Source of the DNA: Pseudomonas saudimassiliensis
GTDB taxonomy: Bacteria; Pseudomonadota; Gammaproteobacteria; Pseudomonadales; Pseudomonadaceae
DNA: 64,000 bases
NCBI RefSeq assembly: GCF_000939975.1
Contig: NZ_LK391969.1
Location: forward strand, 2,053,953-2,117,952
Direction of reading: 5' to 3'
Part shown: positions 40,807-51,555 of the stretch, piece by piece
Layout: each line of letters begins with the position of its first letter
Numbering within the stretch: position 1 is the stretch's first letter
Made by a program: the position numbers and the translations under genes
The notes under the pieces: model-generated
Told to the model about the DNA's origin: nothing
Database searches by the model: none
The model's input: only the letters and a program-made list of their open reading frames with translations

Positions 40807-41241
40807 ATGCGCTTTTTACCCCACGTTACGGTCGCGACCATCGTTGAAGATAACGGCCGTTTTCTCATGGTTGAGGAAGTCAGCAACAATCGCGTTGTAT
40901 TCAACCAGCCTGCGGGACATTTGGAAGCAGACGAAAGTCTCATAGAGGCGGCTTACCGCGAAACCCTGGAAGAAACCGCCTGGACCGTGGAGATCACCGG
41001 CCTGACCGGCATGTATCTGTTTCGCGGCGATAATGGCGTAACCTACCAACGCACCTGCTTTACCGCCCGGCCACTGGCGCTCCAGCCTGACGTGCAACTG
41101 GATGAGGGTATCGTCCGGGCCCACTGGCTGACGCTGGAGGAAATCACGGCGCTGCGCGATCAGCTGCGCAGCCCCATGGTGTTGGAGTGCATCATCGACT
41201 ACCTGAATAAACCACGGTATCCATTGGATCTGATTCGCTGA
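40807..41241 (+). CDS. nudJ: NUDIX hydrolase NudJ-like
   Basis: A 144-residue NUDIX protein with the box [20 protein letters not shown] at about 38-57; the usual EExG Gly is Ala (EETAW). E. coli NudJ, encoded in the same order before mnmA-hflD-purB, removes phosphate from thiamine pyrophosphate precursors and nucleotides. The start [13 protein letters not shown] is chosen over a more upstream ATG at 40708. The stop is one base before mnmA. Confidence 0.88.
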   Translation: MRFLPHVTVATIVEDNGRFLMVEEVSNNRVVFNQPAGHLEADESLIEAAYRETLEETAWTVEITGLTGMYLFRGDNGVTYQRTCFTARPLALQPDVQLDEGIVRAHWLTLEEITALRDQLRSPMVLECIIDYLNKPRYPLDLIR

Positions 41242-41242
41242 C

Positions 41243-42367
41243 ATGACCACGCACACCAGAACACCCAGCCAGACCCGCGTCATCGTCGGCATGTCCGGCG
41301 GGGTCGACTCCTCCGTCTCGGCCGCCCTGCTCCTGGAACAGGGCTATCAGGTCGAGGGGTTGTTCATGAAAAACTGGGACGAGGATGACGGCACGGAGTA
41401 CTGCACCGCCAAGGAAGATCTGGCCGACGCCCAGGCGGTGTCCGATCGCCTGGGCATCAAGCTGCATACTGCCAACTTCGCAGCGGAATACTGGGACAAT
41501 GTGTTCGAGCATTTCCTCGAGGAATACAAGGCCGGTCGCACGCCCAACCCCGACATCCTCTGCAACCGTGAAATCAAGTTCAAGGCGTTCCTGGAATATG
41601 CCCTGGCCCTGGGTGCCGACCTGATCGCCACCGGGCATTACACCCGGCGGGCCGAGCGTGACGGCCAGACCCTACTGCTGCGCGGCCTGGATGCGAACAA
41701 GGACCAGAGCTACTTCCTGCACGCCGTGGGCGGCGAGCAGATTGCCCGCACCCTTTTCCCGGTGGGCGAACTGGAAAAGCCGGAAGTCCGTCGTATCGCC
41801 GAAAAGTACCAACTGGCGACTGCGCGCAAGAAGGACTCTACCGGGATCTGCTTCATCGGCGAGCGCCGTTTCACCGACTTTCTCAAGCAGTACCTGCCCG
41901 CCCAGCCCGGGGATATCGAAACCACCGAGGGCCAGATCATCGGCCGTCACCACGGCCTGATGTACCACACCATCGGCCAGCGGCAGGGGCTGGGTATCGG
42001 CGGACTGCAGGGGGCCAGCGACGATCCCTGGTACGTGCTGCACAAGGATCTCGAACGCAATGTGCTGGTGGTCGGCCAGGGCAATAACCATCCCTGGCTG
42101 TTCTCCAGCGCGCTGGCCTGCTCCCATATCTACTGGGTCAACCCCCTGACGCTCGCCGAACCCATGCGCCTGACGGCCAAGGTGCGCTATCGCCAGCCCG
42201 ACCAGGCCTGCACGCTGGAGCGCACCGCCGAGGGCTATCTGATCCGTTTCGACGAGCCGCAGCGCGCCGTGACCCCCGGGCAATCCGTGGTGCTGTATCA
42301 GGACGACGTGTGCCTGGGCGGTGGTGTTATCGAGCAGGCGGTACCGGCCTATGAGGATGCGCCATGA
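41243..42367 (+). CDS. mnmA: tRNA 2-thiouridylase MnmA
   Basis: A 374-residue enzyme installing the 2-thio group on U34 of tRNA for Glu, Gln and Lys. The PP-loop [11 protein letters not shown] lies at 16-26; catalytic cysteines are C107 ([12 protein letters not shown]) and C203 ([12 protein letters not shown]). It overlaps hflD by four bases and follows nudJ by one base. Confidence 0.97.
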   Translation: MTTHTRTPSQTRVIVGMSGGVDSSVSAALLLEQGYQVEGLFMKNWDEDDGTEYCTAKEDLADAQAVSDRLGIKLHTANFAAEYWDNVFEHFLEEYKAGRTPNPDILCNREIKFKAFLEYALALGADLIATGHYTRRAERDGQTLLLRGLDANKDQSYFLHAVGGEQIARTLFPVGELEKPEVRRIAEKYQLATARKKDSTGICFIGERRFTDFLKQYLPAQPGDIETTEGQIIGRHHGLMYHTIGQRQGLGIGGLQGASDDPWYVLHKDLERNVLVVGQGNNHPWLFSSALACSHIYWVNPLTLAEPMRLTAKVRYRQPDQACTLERTAEGYLIRFDEPQRAVTPGQSVVLYQDDVCLGGGVIEQAVPAYEDAP

Positions 42368-42984
42368 CGCTGGCCGAAGAGCAGGTACTGGCCCTGGGGG
42401 CGATATTCGAAGCCGCGCTGCAGGTCGACAAGCTGGCGCGGACCGGTCAGTTCAGCGAAGGACCGGTAAGCTGCTTGATCCAGAGCCTCTTCGAACGCTC
42501 GCCCGATGACACCTTGAGCATCTATGGCGGGTCTCACCATCAGATCCGTCACGGTCTGGAAGCGCTCAACGCCATGCTGGAACGCGACACCGCGACCCTG
42601 CAACGCGATGCCCTGCGCTACACCATGAACCTGGTTACCCTGGAACGGCAATTGGACAAGCGTGACGATCTGCTCGCCGTGCTCGGCCAACGCCTGGACC
42701 AGGCGCAGCATCAGGTGGGCCATTTCGGGTTGTTGCATGACAACACCATGGCCTCCCTGGGAAGTGCCTATCAGGACACCCTGAGCACCCTGCGGCTGCG
42801 TATCCAGGTGCACGGTGACATGCGCCATCTGCAGCAGCCTGATATTGCCAACCGCATCCGCGCGCTGTTGCTGGCGGGGATCCGTTCAGCCCGCCTGTGG
42901 CGCCAACTCGGTGGGCATCGCTGGCAGTTGCTGCTGTCGCGCCGCAAATTGCTGGAGGCGACCCGCACCATCCTCAACGGGTAG
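42364..42984 (+). CDS. hflD: High-frequency lysogenisation protein HflD homologue
   Basis: A 206-residue helical protein between mnmA and purB, as in E. coli, where HflD sits at the membrane and binds phage lambda CII. Family segments include [22 protein letters not shown] and [27 protein letters not shown]. Its housekeeping role is unclear. It starts inside the mnmA stop (ATGA). Confidence 0.92.
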   Translation: MTLAEEQVLALGAIFEAALQVDKLARTGQFSEGPVSCLIQSLFERSPDDTLSIYGGSHHQIRHGLEALNAMLERDTATLQRDALRYTMNLVTLERQLDKRDDLLAVLGQRLDQAQHQVGHFGLLHDNTMASLGSAYQDTLSTLRLRIQVHGDMRHLQQPDIANRIRALLLAGIRSARLWRQLGGHRWQLLLSRRKLLEATRTILNG

Positions 42985-44451
<1,467 letters not shown>

Positions 44452-44458
44452 TCTACCG

Positions 44459-44487
44459 ACAGTGCCCGGCCAGCCGGGCACTGTTTC
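44459..44487 (+). terminator. Rho-independent terminator after purB
   Basis: Arms ACAGTGCCCGG (44459-44469) and CCGGGCACTGT (44474-44484) with loop CCAG, then TTCG. It starts 8 bp after the purB stop. The T-run is short, so some readthrough to roxA is possible. Confidence 0.65.
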
Positions 44488-44530
44488 GTTCCAGTCATTC
44501 CCTTTTCCCTGCTGCAACCCGAGGCCACCC

Positions 44531-45706
44531 ATGTCCCTTTCCGTCACTACCCTGCCTGGCGGCATGTCCGCCGAAGAGTTTCTCCGGGATTACTGGCAGA
44601 AAAAGCCACTGTTGATCCAGCAGGCCTTCCCTGAGTTCGAGAGCCCGTTGAGCGCCGATGAGCTCGCTGGCCTCTCGCTCGAAGAGGAAGTGGAGTCGCG
44701 CATCGTGCTGGAACAGGGCGCCACTCCCTGGGAGCTGCGCCATGGCCCCTTCACCGAGGACGATTACCGCACCCTGCCGGAGCGGGACTGGACCTTGCTG
44801 GTGCAGGCGGTGGACCAGTTTGTCCCCGAGGTAGCCGAGCTGCTGCAGGCATTCCGCTTCCTGCCGAGCTGGCGTCTGGACGATGTGATGATCAGTTACG
44901 CGGCGCCGGGCGGCAGTGTCGGCCCGCACTACGACAATTACGACGTGTTCCTGCTGCAGGGGCATGGCCATCGTCGCTGGAAGGTCGGCCAGCCCTGCGG
45001 CCCTGACAGCCCGTTGCTGCCGCACCCCGACCTGCGCATCCTGAGCGACTTCGAACAGCAGGATGAGTGGGTTCTGGCGCCGGGTGACATGCTCTACCTG
45101 CCCCCGGGCCTGGCCCACTATGGCATCGCCGAAGACGCGTGCATGACCTACTCGATCGGCTTTCGCGCACCCAGCCACGGCGAGATCTTGACCCATTTCA
45201 GCGACTTCCTCAGCCAGTACCTGGGCGACCATCAGCGCTACAGCGATGCGGGCTTGAGCCTGCCTGCGGATCCGGCGCAGATCGATGACCAGACCGTCGA
45301 GCGTCTGCAGCGGTTGATTCTGGAACTGGTGCAGGACAAGGAAGCCCTGGGCACCTGGTTCGGCCGCTACATGACCGAGCCGCGCTTCCCGGAGATGATC
45401 ACCGCCCAGGAGCTGGACGAGTCGCTGTTGAATGACGCGCTGGACCAGGGTTACGGTCTGGTACGCAATCCCAGCGCCCGTCTTGCCTGGCGGCAGGAGT
45501 CGAATGAGTACCTGATGTTGTTCGCCAGCGGCGAACACTGCCTGCTGCCTACGCGGCTGTTGCCCCTGGTGCAGTTGATCTGCAACCAGGACTACCTGGA
45601 CGCGGATCAGTTGGGTTCCTGGCGCGCGGATGGCGAAGCCGTGCTGTTACTGGAGCAGTTGCTGGGCAAGGGTGATCTGCTGCTGGAAGAGGATGAGGAT
45701 GAATAA
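44531..45706 (+). CDS. roxA: Ribosomal protein uL16 arginine 3-hydroxylase
   Basis: A 391-residue Fe(II)/2-oxoglutarate JmjC-type oxygenase (YcfD/RoxA family) that hydroxylates an arginine of ribosomal protein L16. The iron-binding triad is H133, D135 (GPHYDNYDVF) and H196 (PPGLAHYG), followed by the wHTH-like C-terminal region. The start MSLSVTTLPGGMSAEEFLRD is chosen by family fit. Its last codons overlap the GNAT gene by eight bases. Confidence 0.93.
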   Translation: MSLSVTTLPGGMSAEEFLRDYWQKKPLLIQQAFPEFESPLSADELAGLSLEEEVESRIVLEQGATPWELRHGPFTEDDYRTLPERDWTLLVQAVDQFVPEVAELLQAFRFLPSWRLDDVMISYAAPGGSVGPHYDNYDVFLLQGHGHRRWKVGQPCGPDSPLLPHPDLRILSDFEQQDEWVLAPGDMLYLPPGLAHYGIAEDACMTYSIGFRAPSHGEILTHFSDFLSQYLGDHQRYSDAGLSLPADPAQIDDQTVERLQRLILELVQDKEALGTWFGRYMTEPRFPEMITAQELDESLLNDALDQGYGLVRNPSARLAWRQESNEYLMLFASGEHCLLPTRLLPLVQLICNQDYLDADQLGSWRADGEAVLLLEQLLGKGDLLLEEDEDE

Positions 45707-46127
45707 AACGCACGTGCGGATAGTGGATTGGGTCGGTACCGAGGCCCTGCGTACTATCCGCCAACAGGTATTCATCGACGAGCAACAGGTTCCGCCGGAG
45801 TTGGAGTGGGATGCCGAGGATGCGCAGGCAACCCATTTCCTGCTAACCCTGGATCAGCACCCGGCAGGCACGGCCCGGCTGCTGGCAGACGGGCATATCG
45901 GCCGCGTGGCCCTGTTGCCGCAGGCGCGCGGCCAGGGTCTCGGTCGTCAGTTGATGCTGGCGGTCATGGAGCACGCCCGCCAGCAGGGGCTCACGCGCCT
46001 GGAGCTGTCGGCCCAGACCCATGCCCTGGCCTTCTACCGACAGCTGGGCTTCGTTCCCTGCTCGAACGTCTACCTCGATGCCGGCATCCCCCATCAGAGC
46101 ATGCGCTGGGACCTTCCTACAGCCTAG
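45699..46127 (+). CDS. GNAT-family N-acetyltransferase
   Basis: A 142-residue acetyltransferase with the acetyl-CoA loop RVALLPQARGQGLGRQLM and the C-terminal LSAQTHALAFYRQLGFVP typical of the ElaA/YjcF-like subgroup (FIDEQQVPPELEWD near the N-terminus). The substrate is unknown. It starts within the roxA end behind a GAGGATGAGG purine stretch, so expression is probably coupled. Confidence 0.88.
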   Translation: MNKTHVRIVDWVGTEALRTIRQQVFIDEQQVPPELEWDAEDAQATHFLLTLDQHPAGTARLLADGHIGRVALLPQARGQGLGRQLMLAVMEHARQQGLTRLELSAQTHALAFYRQLGFVPCSNVYLDAGIPHQSMRWDLPTA

Positions 46128-46224
46128 GGGAATCAGCCGCAAGGCCCCGGACCTAGGGTGTCCGCCCCCTATGATGCGCCGATTCAAGTGCTAGACTCAG
46201 GTTCGATAACGAGGAGAACGCACC

Positions 46225-47046
46225 ATGAATCTGCGCATCATGCTGGTTTTTTTCACCAGTCTCGCCTTGGGGCTTGGTACTGCTTCACTCCTCGCCGCGC
46301 CCCGTACCGAAGTCATCCCCCTGGGTTACAACATGGCCGAGGATGTCATTCCCGCTATCCAGCCGATGCTGCGCGCCGATGAGCGCGTGTCGGCCTACGG
46401 CAACCAGCTGATCATTCGCGCCGAACCGGAGCGGCTGCAGGAAATCCGTGCGCTGCTGAATGAGATCGACCGGCAACCGGCCAAGTTGCGCATCACGGTG
46501 GCCAACTCCGGCAGCACCCTGGGCAGCCAGTCCGGTTATCGCGTGGATGGACGCCTGGGGACCGGATCCGGCGACATCATCGTGGGACAGCCCCGGGGGA
46601 GCAATCAGGCGCGCATCATCCGCCGGGAAACCCGGGGAGCGGCCGACGGCACCCGGGTTATCACCGCCAACGAAGGCTATCCGGTACTGATCCAGACTGG
46701 ACAGCGTGTGCCGCTGACCAGCACCACCACCGATGTCTATGGGCAGGTCATCAACCAGACCGAATATCATGATGTCACTTCGGGTTTCTACGCCACGGTA
46801 CGGCTCAATGGTGATATTGCGACCATTACCCTGAGCGCCAATAACGACCGCATGAACGCCGCTGGCCGCGGTATCGTCGACGTCCAACGAACCGATACGG
46901 TAGTGACCGCCCGGCTTGGCGAGTGGGTCACTGTCGGTGGTGTGGATGACGCTGGAAGCGGCCAGGAACGCGGCATTGGGCGGCGTACCACAACCCGTAG
47001 CGCCCAGCAGCAGAGCGTGCGATTGATGGTCGAACGGCTGCCCTGA
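46225..47046 (+). CDS. Secretin-N-domain-like periplasmic protein
   Basis: A 273-residue exported protein (signal peptide to about residue 25, SLLAAPR). Residues about 28-90 (EVIPLGYNMAEDVIPAIQPM, then YGNQLIIRAEPERLQEIRALL) look like the N-domain found in type II/III secretins, and the rest like the start of a secretin domain, yet there is no pore-forming C-terminus. The function is unknown. It is probably anchored to neither membrane. GAGGAG precedes the ATG. A 456-bp gap follows before aceA. Confidence 0.75.
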   Translation: MNLRIMLVFFTSLALGLGTASLLAAPRTEVIPLGYNMAEDVIPAIQPMLRADERVSAYGNQLIIRAEPERLQEIRALLNEIDRQPAKLRITVANSGSTLGSQSGYRVDGRLGTGSGDIIVGQPRGSNQARIIRRETRGAADGTRVITANEGYPVLIQTGQRVPLTSTTTDVYGQVINQTEYHDVTSGFYATVRLNGDIATITLSANNDRMNAAGRGIVDVQRTDTVVTARLGEWVTVGGVDDAGSGQERGIGRRTTTRSAQQQSVRLMVERLP

Positions 47047-47502
47047 GTTTTGTATCGTTTTTGTAGTGTTTGGATAATTTCACTACAACATCGTTGACTT
47101 CTGTTTCCTCCCATCGCATTATTGCCCCGCTCCCGCTAGCCAGAGCCCCTCTTGCAGGGTCTCCGGATGGCTTCCTGAACCTAAGGAAGCATCTGTGTCT
47201 CAACAGCCCACAAGGCAGTTCGACGAGGTTGCGACTGGAACGAAGTTGTCCTGAGGGACGGGGAAGCGATTTAAACGTAGCAGCCTGCATGACCCGGAGT
47301 GGCCGGAGCGCTCTCAAGCATCCGCTTGACCGAAGCCCGCCATCCAGCTCATCACTGTGACGTACCCTCCTCTTTCTTCATGTCATTCTTCATTCAGTCA
47401 CTGTTTCGACGCACTGCGGAGTGCCGCAACCCTGCCTAGCTCTGGCTGATGGGTTCGGGGTCGACTAACGTCAGAACCATTGCACACTTTGAAGGATTGA
47501 CC
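47047..47502 (+). promoter_or_regulatory. Long aceA upstream region
   Basis: This 456-bp stretch holds no convincing gene. It contains the 28-bp RccR-like palindrome at 47061-47088 and a hairpin at 47166-47193 (GATGGCTTCCT with AGGAAGCATC, one bulged G). The rest shows nothing I can name. The aceA ribosome-binding site AAGGA lies at its right end. If the promoter lies beside the palindrome, the leader would be about 400 nt. Confidence 0.5.
47061..47088. promoter_or_regulatory. RccR-like 28-bp operator upstream of aceA
   Basis: TTGTAGTG (47061-47068), 12 bp, CACTACAA (47081-47088): perfect 8-bp arms spanning 28 bp, the length reported for the RccR site at aceA in Pseudomonas fluorescens. The same core and spacing occur upstream of icd. 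Confidence 0.7.
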
Positions 47503-49098
47503 ATGTCAGCATATCAGAACGATATCAAAGCAGTTTCCGCGCTCAAAGAAACCGCCGGTAACGGCTGGAACGCCATCAACCCGGAATCCGTCGCACGCAT
47601 GCGTGCACAGAACCGTTTCAAAACCGGTCTGGATATCGCCAAGTACACCGCTGCGATCATGCGCAAGGACATGGCAGAGTATGACGCTGACTCCTCCGCC
47701 TACACCCAGTCGCTGGGCTGCTGGCACGGCTTCATCGGTCAGCAGAAGCTGATCTCCATCAAGAAGCACCTGAAGACCACTAACAAGCGCTACCTCTACC
47801 TGTCCGGCTGGATGGTTGCTGCCCTGCGTTCCGAGTTCGGCCCCCTGCCTGACCAGTCCATGCACGAGAAGACTGCTGTTTCCGGTCTGATCGAAGAGCT
47901 GTACACCTTCCTGCGCCAGGCTGACGCCCGCGAGCTGGACCTGCTGTTCACTGCCCTGGACGACGCCCGTGCCGCCGGCAACAACGCCAAGGTCCAGGAA
48001 ATCCAGAACCAGATCGACAACTTCGAAACCCACGTTGTGCCGATCATCGCCGACATCGACGCCGGCTTCGGTAACGCTGAAGCAACCTACCTGCTGGCCA
48101 AGCAGATGATCGAAGCAGGTGCCTGCTGCATCCAGATCGAGAACCAGGTTTCCGATGAGAAGCAGTGCGGTCACCAGGACGGCAAGGTAACTGTCCCCCA
48201 CTCCGACTTCCTGGCCAAGATCAATGCCGTTCGCTACGCCTTCCTTGAGCTCGGCGTTGACGACGGTGTGATCGTTGCCCGTACCGACTCCCTGGGCGCC
48301 GGCCTGACCAAGCAGATCGCCGTGACCAACGAGCCGGGCGACCTGGGCGACCTGTACAACAGCTTCCTGGACGGCGATTACATCGAGTCCGCGGACGACA
48401 TCCAGAACGGCGACGTGGTCATCAAGGCCAACGGCAAGCTGCTCAAGCCCAAGCGTCTGGCATCCGGCCTGTTCCAGTTCCGCAAGGACACCGGTGTTGA
48501 TCGCGTGGTCCTGGACTGCATCACTTCCCTGCAGCACGGCGCTGACCTGCTGTGGATCGAAACCGAGAAGCCGCACGTTGGCCAGATCGCCGAGATGGTC
48601 AACCGTATCCGCGAAGTGGTGCCGAACGCCAAGCTGGTGTACAACAACAGCCCGTCCTTCAACTGGACCCTGAACTTCCGTCAGCAGGTCTTTGATGCCA
48701 TGGTTGCCGAAGGCAAGGATGTTTCCGCCTACGATCGTGCCAGCCTAATGAGCATCGAGTACGACGAGACCGAACTGGCCAAGCTGGCTGATGAGAAGAT
48801 CCGCACCTTCCAGGCAGACGCTTCCCGTGAAGCGGGTATCTTCCACCACCTGATCACCCTGCCGACCTACCACACTGCTGCGCTGTCCACCGACAACCTG
48901 GCAAAAGGTTACTTCGACAAGGAAGGCATGCTGGCCTACGTGAAAGGTGTTCAGCGTCAGGAAATCCGCCAGGGTATCGCCTGCGTCAAGCACCAGAACA
49001 TGGCTGGTTCCGACATCGGTGACAACCATAAAGAGTACTTCGCTGGTGAAGCAGCTCTGAAAGCTGGCGGTAAAGACAACACCATGAACCAGTTCTGA
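47503..49098 (+). CDS. aceA: Isocitrate lyase
   Basis: A 531-residue glyoxylate-shunt enzyme splitting isocitrate into succinate and glyoxylate. The active-site loop is KQCGH at 220-224 (C222 catalytic), a variant of the usual KKCGH seen in the long 531-residue pseudomonad form. Other segments: ADIDAGFGNAEATYLLAKQM and the IETEKPHVGQIAEMV region. The start MSAYQNDIKAVSALKET is supported by AAGGA upstream. A strong terminator follows. Confidence 0.96.
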   Translation: MSAYQNDIKAVSALKETAGNGWNAINPESVARMRAQNRFKTGLDIAKYTAAIMRKDMAEYDADSSAYTQSLGCWHGFIGQQKLISIKKHLKTTNKRYLYLSGWMVAALRSEFGPLPDQSMHEKTAVSGLIEELYTFLRQADARELDLLFTALDDARAAGNNAKVQEIQNQIDNFETHVVPIIADIDAGFGNAEATYLLAKQMIEAGACCIQIENQVSDEKQCGHQDGKVTVPHSDFLAKINAVRYAFLELGVDDGVIVARTDSLGAGLTKQIAVTNEPGDLGDLYNSFLDGDYIESADDIQNGDVVIKANGKLLKPKRLASGLFQFRKDTGVDRVVLDCITSLQHGADLLWIETEKPHVGQIAEMVNRIREVVPNAKLVYNNSPSFNWTLNFRQQVFDAMVAEGKDVSAYDRASLMSIEYDETELAKLADEKIRTFQADASREAGIFHHLITLPTYHTAALSTDNLAKGYFDKEGMLAYVKGVQRQEIRQGIACVKHQNMAGSDIGDNHKEYFAGEAALKAGGKDNTMNQF

Positions 49099-49134
49099 TC
49101 GGACTGCTTCCGGGCCCGGCCCGGGTGTTTGACG

Positions 49135-49163
49135 AAAGGCCACCTTCGGGTGGCCTTTTCTTT
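49135..49163 (+). terminator. Rho-independent terminator after aceA
   Basis: AAAGGCCACC (49135-49144), loop TTCG, GGTGGCCTTT (49149-49158), then TCTTT. A classic stem and T-rich tail 37 bp after the stop. Confidence 0.9.
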
Positions 49164-49300
49164 AGTAGCGCAGCGCGGCCCCCACCAGCAGACCATCGGT
49201 AGGCCGAGGGCCGCCAACTCGCGTACAATGCGCGCTCCCTTGCCGGCCGCGACAGCGATACTCCCTCACCGGCATATCATGCAGCAACAGGTTGGAAAGA

Positions 49301-49747
49301 ATGGCACGTTTACATCTGGAGTTTCCGGAAGATCAGTTTTACTTCACCACTCAGCTGACCGTCCGCATTACTGATATCAACTCAGGCAAGCACCTGGCCA
49401 ACGACTCCATGGTCTCGATGATTTCGGAGGCGCGGGCGCGCTTTCTTTATCAGTTCGGGATCGAGGAAGCTGGCGTCAGTGACGTCGGCATCATCGTGAC
49501 CGACTTGGCGACTACCTATCTCAAGGAAGCTTTCGCGCGCGAGACACTGGTATTCGAAGTGGGCCTGATGGACCTGAACAAGTACGGGGGCGATATCATC
49601 TTCCGCATTACCAAGGCCGACAATGGCGACCTGGTCGCCCTGGCCAAGTCCGGCTTCGTCTTCTACCACTTCCACTCTGCCAAGGTGGCACCGATGCCAG
49701 AGGACTTCCGGCTGCGTTTTCCGGGAGTGAACCAGGCGCAAGAATGA
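49301..49747 (+). CDS. Acyl-CoA thioesterase, 4HBT hotdog family
   Basis: A 148-residue hotdog-fold protein. The helix region NSGKHLANDSMVSMISEARARFLYQFG carries the conserved Asn-Asp/Glu arrangement of 4-hydroxybenzoyl-CoA-thioesterase-like enzymes. Substrate unknown. The ATG at 49301 is used rather than a TTG nine bases upstream. A bidirectional terminator separates it from oprF. Confidence 0.85.
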   Translation: MARLHLEFPEDQFYFTTQLTVRITDINSGKHLANDSMVSMISEARARFLYQFGIEEAGVSDVGIIVTDLATTYLKEAFARETLVFEVGLMDLNKYGGDIIFRITKADNGDLVALAKSGFVFYHFHSAKVAPMPEDFRLRFPGVNQAQE

Positions 49748-49763
49748 GCCGCAGTAAAACGCG

Positions 49764-49802
49764 GGCACAAAAAAGCCGGTCCTAAACCGGCTTTTTTGTG
49801 CC
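49764..49802. terminator. Bidirectional Rho-independent terminator
   Basis: GGCACAAAAAAGCCGGT (49764-49780) and ACCGGCTTTTTTGTGCC (49786-49802) with loop CCTAA. The A- and T-runs flank the stem, so it works for the thioesterase on plus and oprF on minus. Confidence 0.92.
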
Positions 49803-49873
49803 TGCCTTCCCTGGCAGGCTGATTCCGAGTTGCCGCAATTACGACGCCGCGGGATCTTTAAGGTGAAGATCGA

Positions 49874-50842
49874 TTAACGAACTTCAACCTCGGTTTCAAC
49901 TTCTGCTTCAACGCGACGGTTCATGGCGCGGCCGTCGTCGGTGCTGTTGTCAGCAATCGGACGAGCTTCGCCGTGGCCAACAGCGTTCACGCGGGAGGAC
50001 TCAACACCTTCAGCGATCAGAGCTTCACGAACGGAGTTTGCACGACGCTCGGACAGGTTCTGGTTATAGGCATCGCTACCTACGGAGTCAGTGTGACCTT
50101 CAACGGTAGTGGTTACCGACGGGTAGGTCTTCATGAACTCGGCCAGGCTCTGGATGTCTTGACGGAACTCAGGGCGAATGGTGTCGCGGTCGAAGTCGAA
50201 CTTGACGTCCAGCTCAACGCGAACGGACTGCATTTCTGGCTCGGGCTCAGGAGCCGGTGCCGGAGCGGGAGCAGGTTCAGCCTGGGCTACAACCGGAGCG
50301 GCGCGGCCGCCGAAGTTCAGACCAACACCTACGCCAGCCTGCCATTCGGTGTTGCCATGGTCCAGACCGTACAGGGCGTCAACACCAGCCTTCACGAAGA
50401 AGTTCTCGTTCAGGTAGTTCTTCACACCGAAACCAGCCACAGCCATGGTGGTGCGGTCATCCTGGTTGGTGCCGATCTGTTCCAGTTCCTGGTGAGCGAA
50501 ACCACCGGAAACGTAAGGACGCAGCGCACCTTCGCCGAAGTGGTAAACGGCTTCAACGTGGGCCAGCTTGCCATCGATATCTTCGCCAGAGTTCGGGCCG
50601 TTGTCGACTTCCAGACTCTTATAAGTACCCAAGCCGATGTTCAACAGTACATCGTCGGTGACGAAGTAGCCGAGGCTGCCACCAACCAGAGTACCGTCGT
50701 CCAGATTGTGGCGGCTATCGGTGAAATAGCGCTTGGCAAAGGCTTCGACTTCAACCGAACCGGCACTCTGGGCCATGACCGGCAGCGCGGAGCCGGCGAT
50801 GGCAGCACTTACAACGATACCTACTGTGTTTTTCAATTTCAT
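49874..50842 (-). CDS. oprF: Outer-membrane porin OprF (OmpA family)
   Basis: A 322-residue major outer-membrane protein: signal peptide to about residue 24 (PVMAQ), an eight-stranded barrel to about 180, a Pro/Ala/Glu linker and a peptidoglycan-binding OmpA domain with EGHTDSVGSDAYNQNLSERR. No cysteine is present in the linker, unlike the two-disulfide region of P. aeruginosa OprF. It follows sigX, which is known to drive oprF in Pseudomonas. A terminator lies at 49764-49802. Confidence 0.93.
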   Translation of the reverse strand: MKLKNTVGIVVSAAIAGSALPVMAQSAGSVEVEAFAKRYFTDSRHNLDDGTLVGGSLGYFVTDDVLLNIGLGTYKSLEVDNGPNSGEDIDGKLAHVEAVYHFGEGALRPYVSGGFAHQELEQIGTNQDDRTTMAVAGFGVKNYLNENFFVKAGVDALYGLDHGNTEWQAGVGVGLNFGGRAAPVVAQAEPAPAPAPAPEPEPEMQSVRVELDVKFDFDRDTIRPEFRQDIQSLAEFMKTYPSVTTTVEGHTDSVGSDAYNQNLSERRANSVREALIAEGVESSRVNAVGHGEARPIADNSTDDGRAMNRRVEAEVETEVEVR

Positions 50843-50876
50843 CTTTGAATCCCCGTTAAATCCATTCGGACGTTAG

Positions 50877-50925
50877 GTTTTGCGCAAAACTCGCAAGCAG
50901 TATAGCAGAAGCTCCAGATTTTCAA
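50877..50925 (-). promoter_or_regulatory. oprF promoter candidate and leader palindrome
   Basis: On the minus strand TTGAAA (50925-50920) and TATACT (50904-50899) lie 15 bp apart upstream of oprF. The leader contains the perfect 14-base palindrome GTTTTGCGCAAAAC at 50877-50890. Whether SigX or the housekeeping sigma uses the promoter cannot be told here. Confidence 0.45.
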
Positions 50926-50936
50926 GGCAGTGGCAT

Positions 50937-51518
50937 CTAAAAAGGATTATTAATATGCTTGCGCAACCTCTCCAGTGCCCGCTTGTAGCGCATCTTGGTG
51001 GCACTTAATCCCATATTCATGATGTCGGATATCTCTTGAAACTCGAGTTCCGCCACGAAGCGCAATACCAGGATTTCCCGATCCACCTGGTTGACATGCA
51101 CAAGCCAATGGTCAAGGCCCTTGCTGTCTACAGCCGGGCTCTCAGGTTCTTGGGCTTCTTCCTGAGTATCCAGACTGAGCGCGTCGTATAACCGCCGCTT
51201 CCGCTTTTCTTTTCGATACTGGGTGATGCATTCATTGTAAGTAATGCTATATAGCCATGTCTTGAACTTGGCCTTGCCTTCAAAGTGCTTGAGCCCATGC
51301 AGCACCTTGAGCATTACTTCCTGACATACATCATCAGCATCTCTTTCGTTGCCGAGATAGCGCGCACACACATTGAAGAGCGTGCGTTGATACCTCTGCA
51401 TCAGCTCCTCATAGGCAACAGTTGTATGAAAAAGTTCACGATTAGCACGCGCAACCAGTTCTTCATCCGTCATTTCGGATAATTGGCTGCGGTTACGTGA
51501 TGCCGGGCTATCGGTCAA
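50937..51518 (-). CDS. sigX: ECF sigma factor SigX
   Basis: A 193-residue extracytoplasmic-function sigma factor. Region 2 is seen as RYLGNERDADDVCQEVMLKV with KFKTWLYSITYNECI, and region 4 as LRFVAELEFQEISDIMNMGL with the helix-turn-helix after it. The gene order crfX-cmpX-sigX-oprF is that of P. aeruginosa, where SigX controls oprF, membrane lipid composition and the response to envelope stress. No anti-sigma factor gene is adjacent, in line with that species. Confidence 0.93.
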   Translation of the reverse strand: MTDSPASRNRSQLSEMTDEELVARANRELFHTTVAYEELMQRYQRTLFNVCARYLGNERDADDVCQEVMLKVLHGLKHFEGKAKFKTWLYSITYNECITQYRKEKRKRRLYDALSLDTQEEAQEPESPAVDSKGLDHWLVHVNQVDREILVLRFVAELEFQEISDIMNMGLSATKMRYKRALERLRKHINNPF

Positions 51519-51555
51519 AACGGATTCATCGACAAGTTAAAGGGCCGTGGCGCGA

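Noticed and set aside
47166..47193. Riboswitch in the aceA leader
   Set aside because: A single bulged hairpin matches no riboswitch class known to me; kept only as a structural note.
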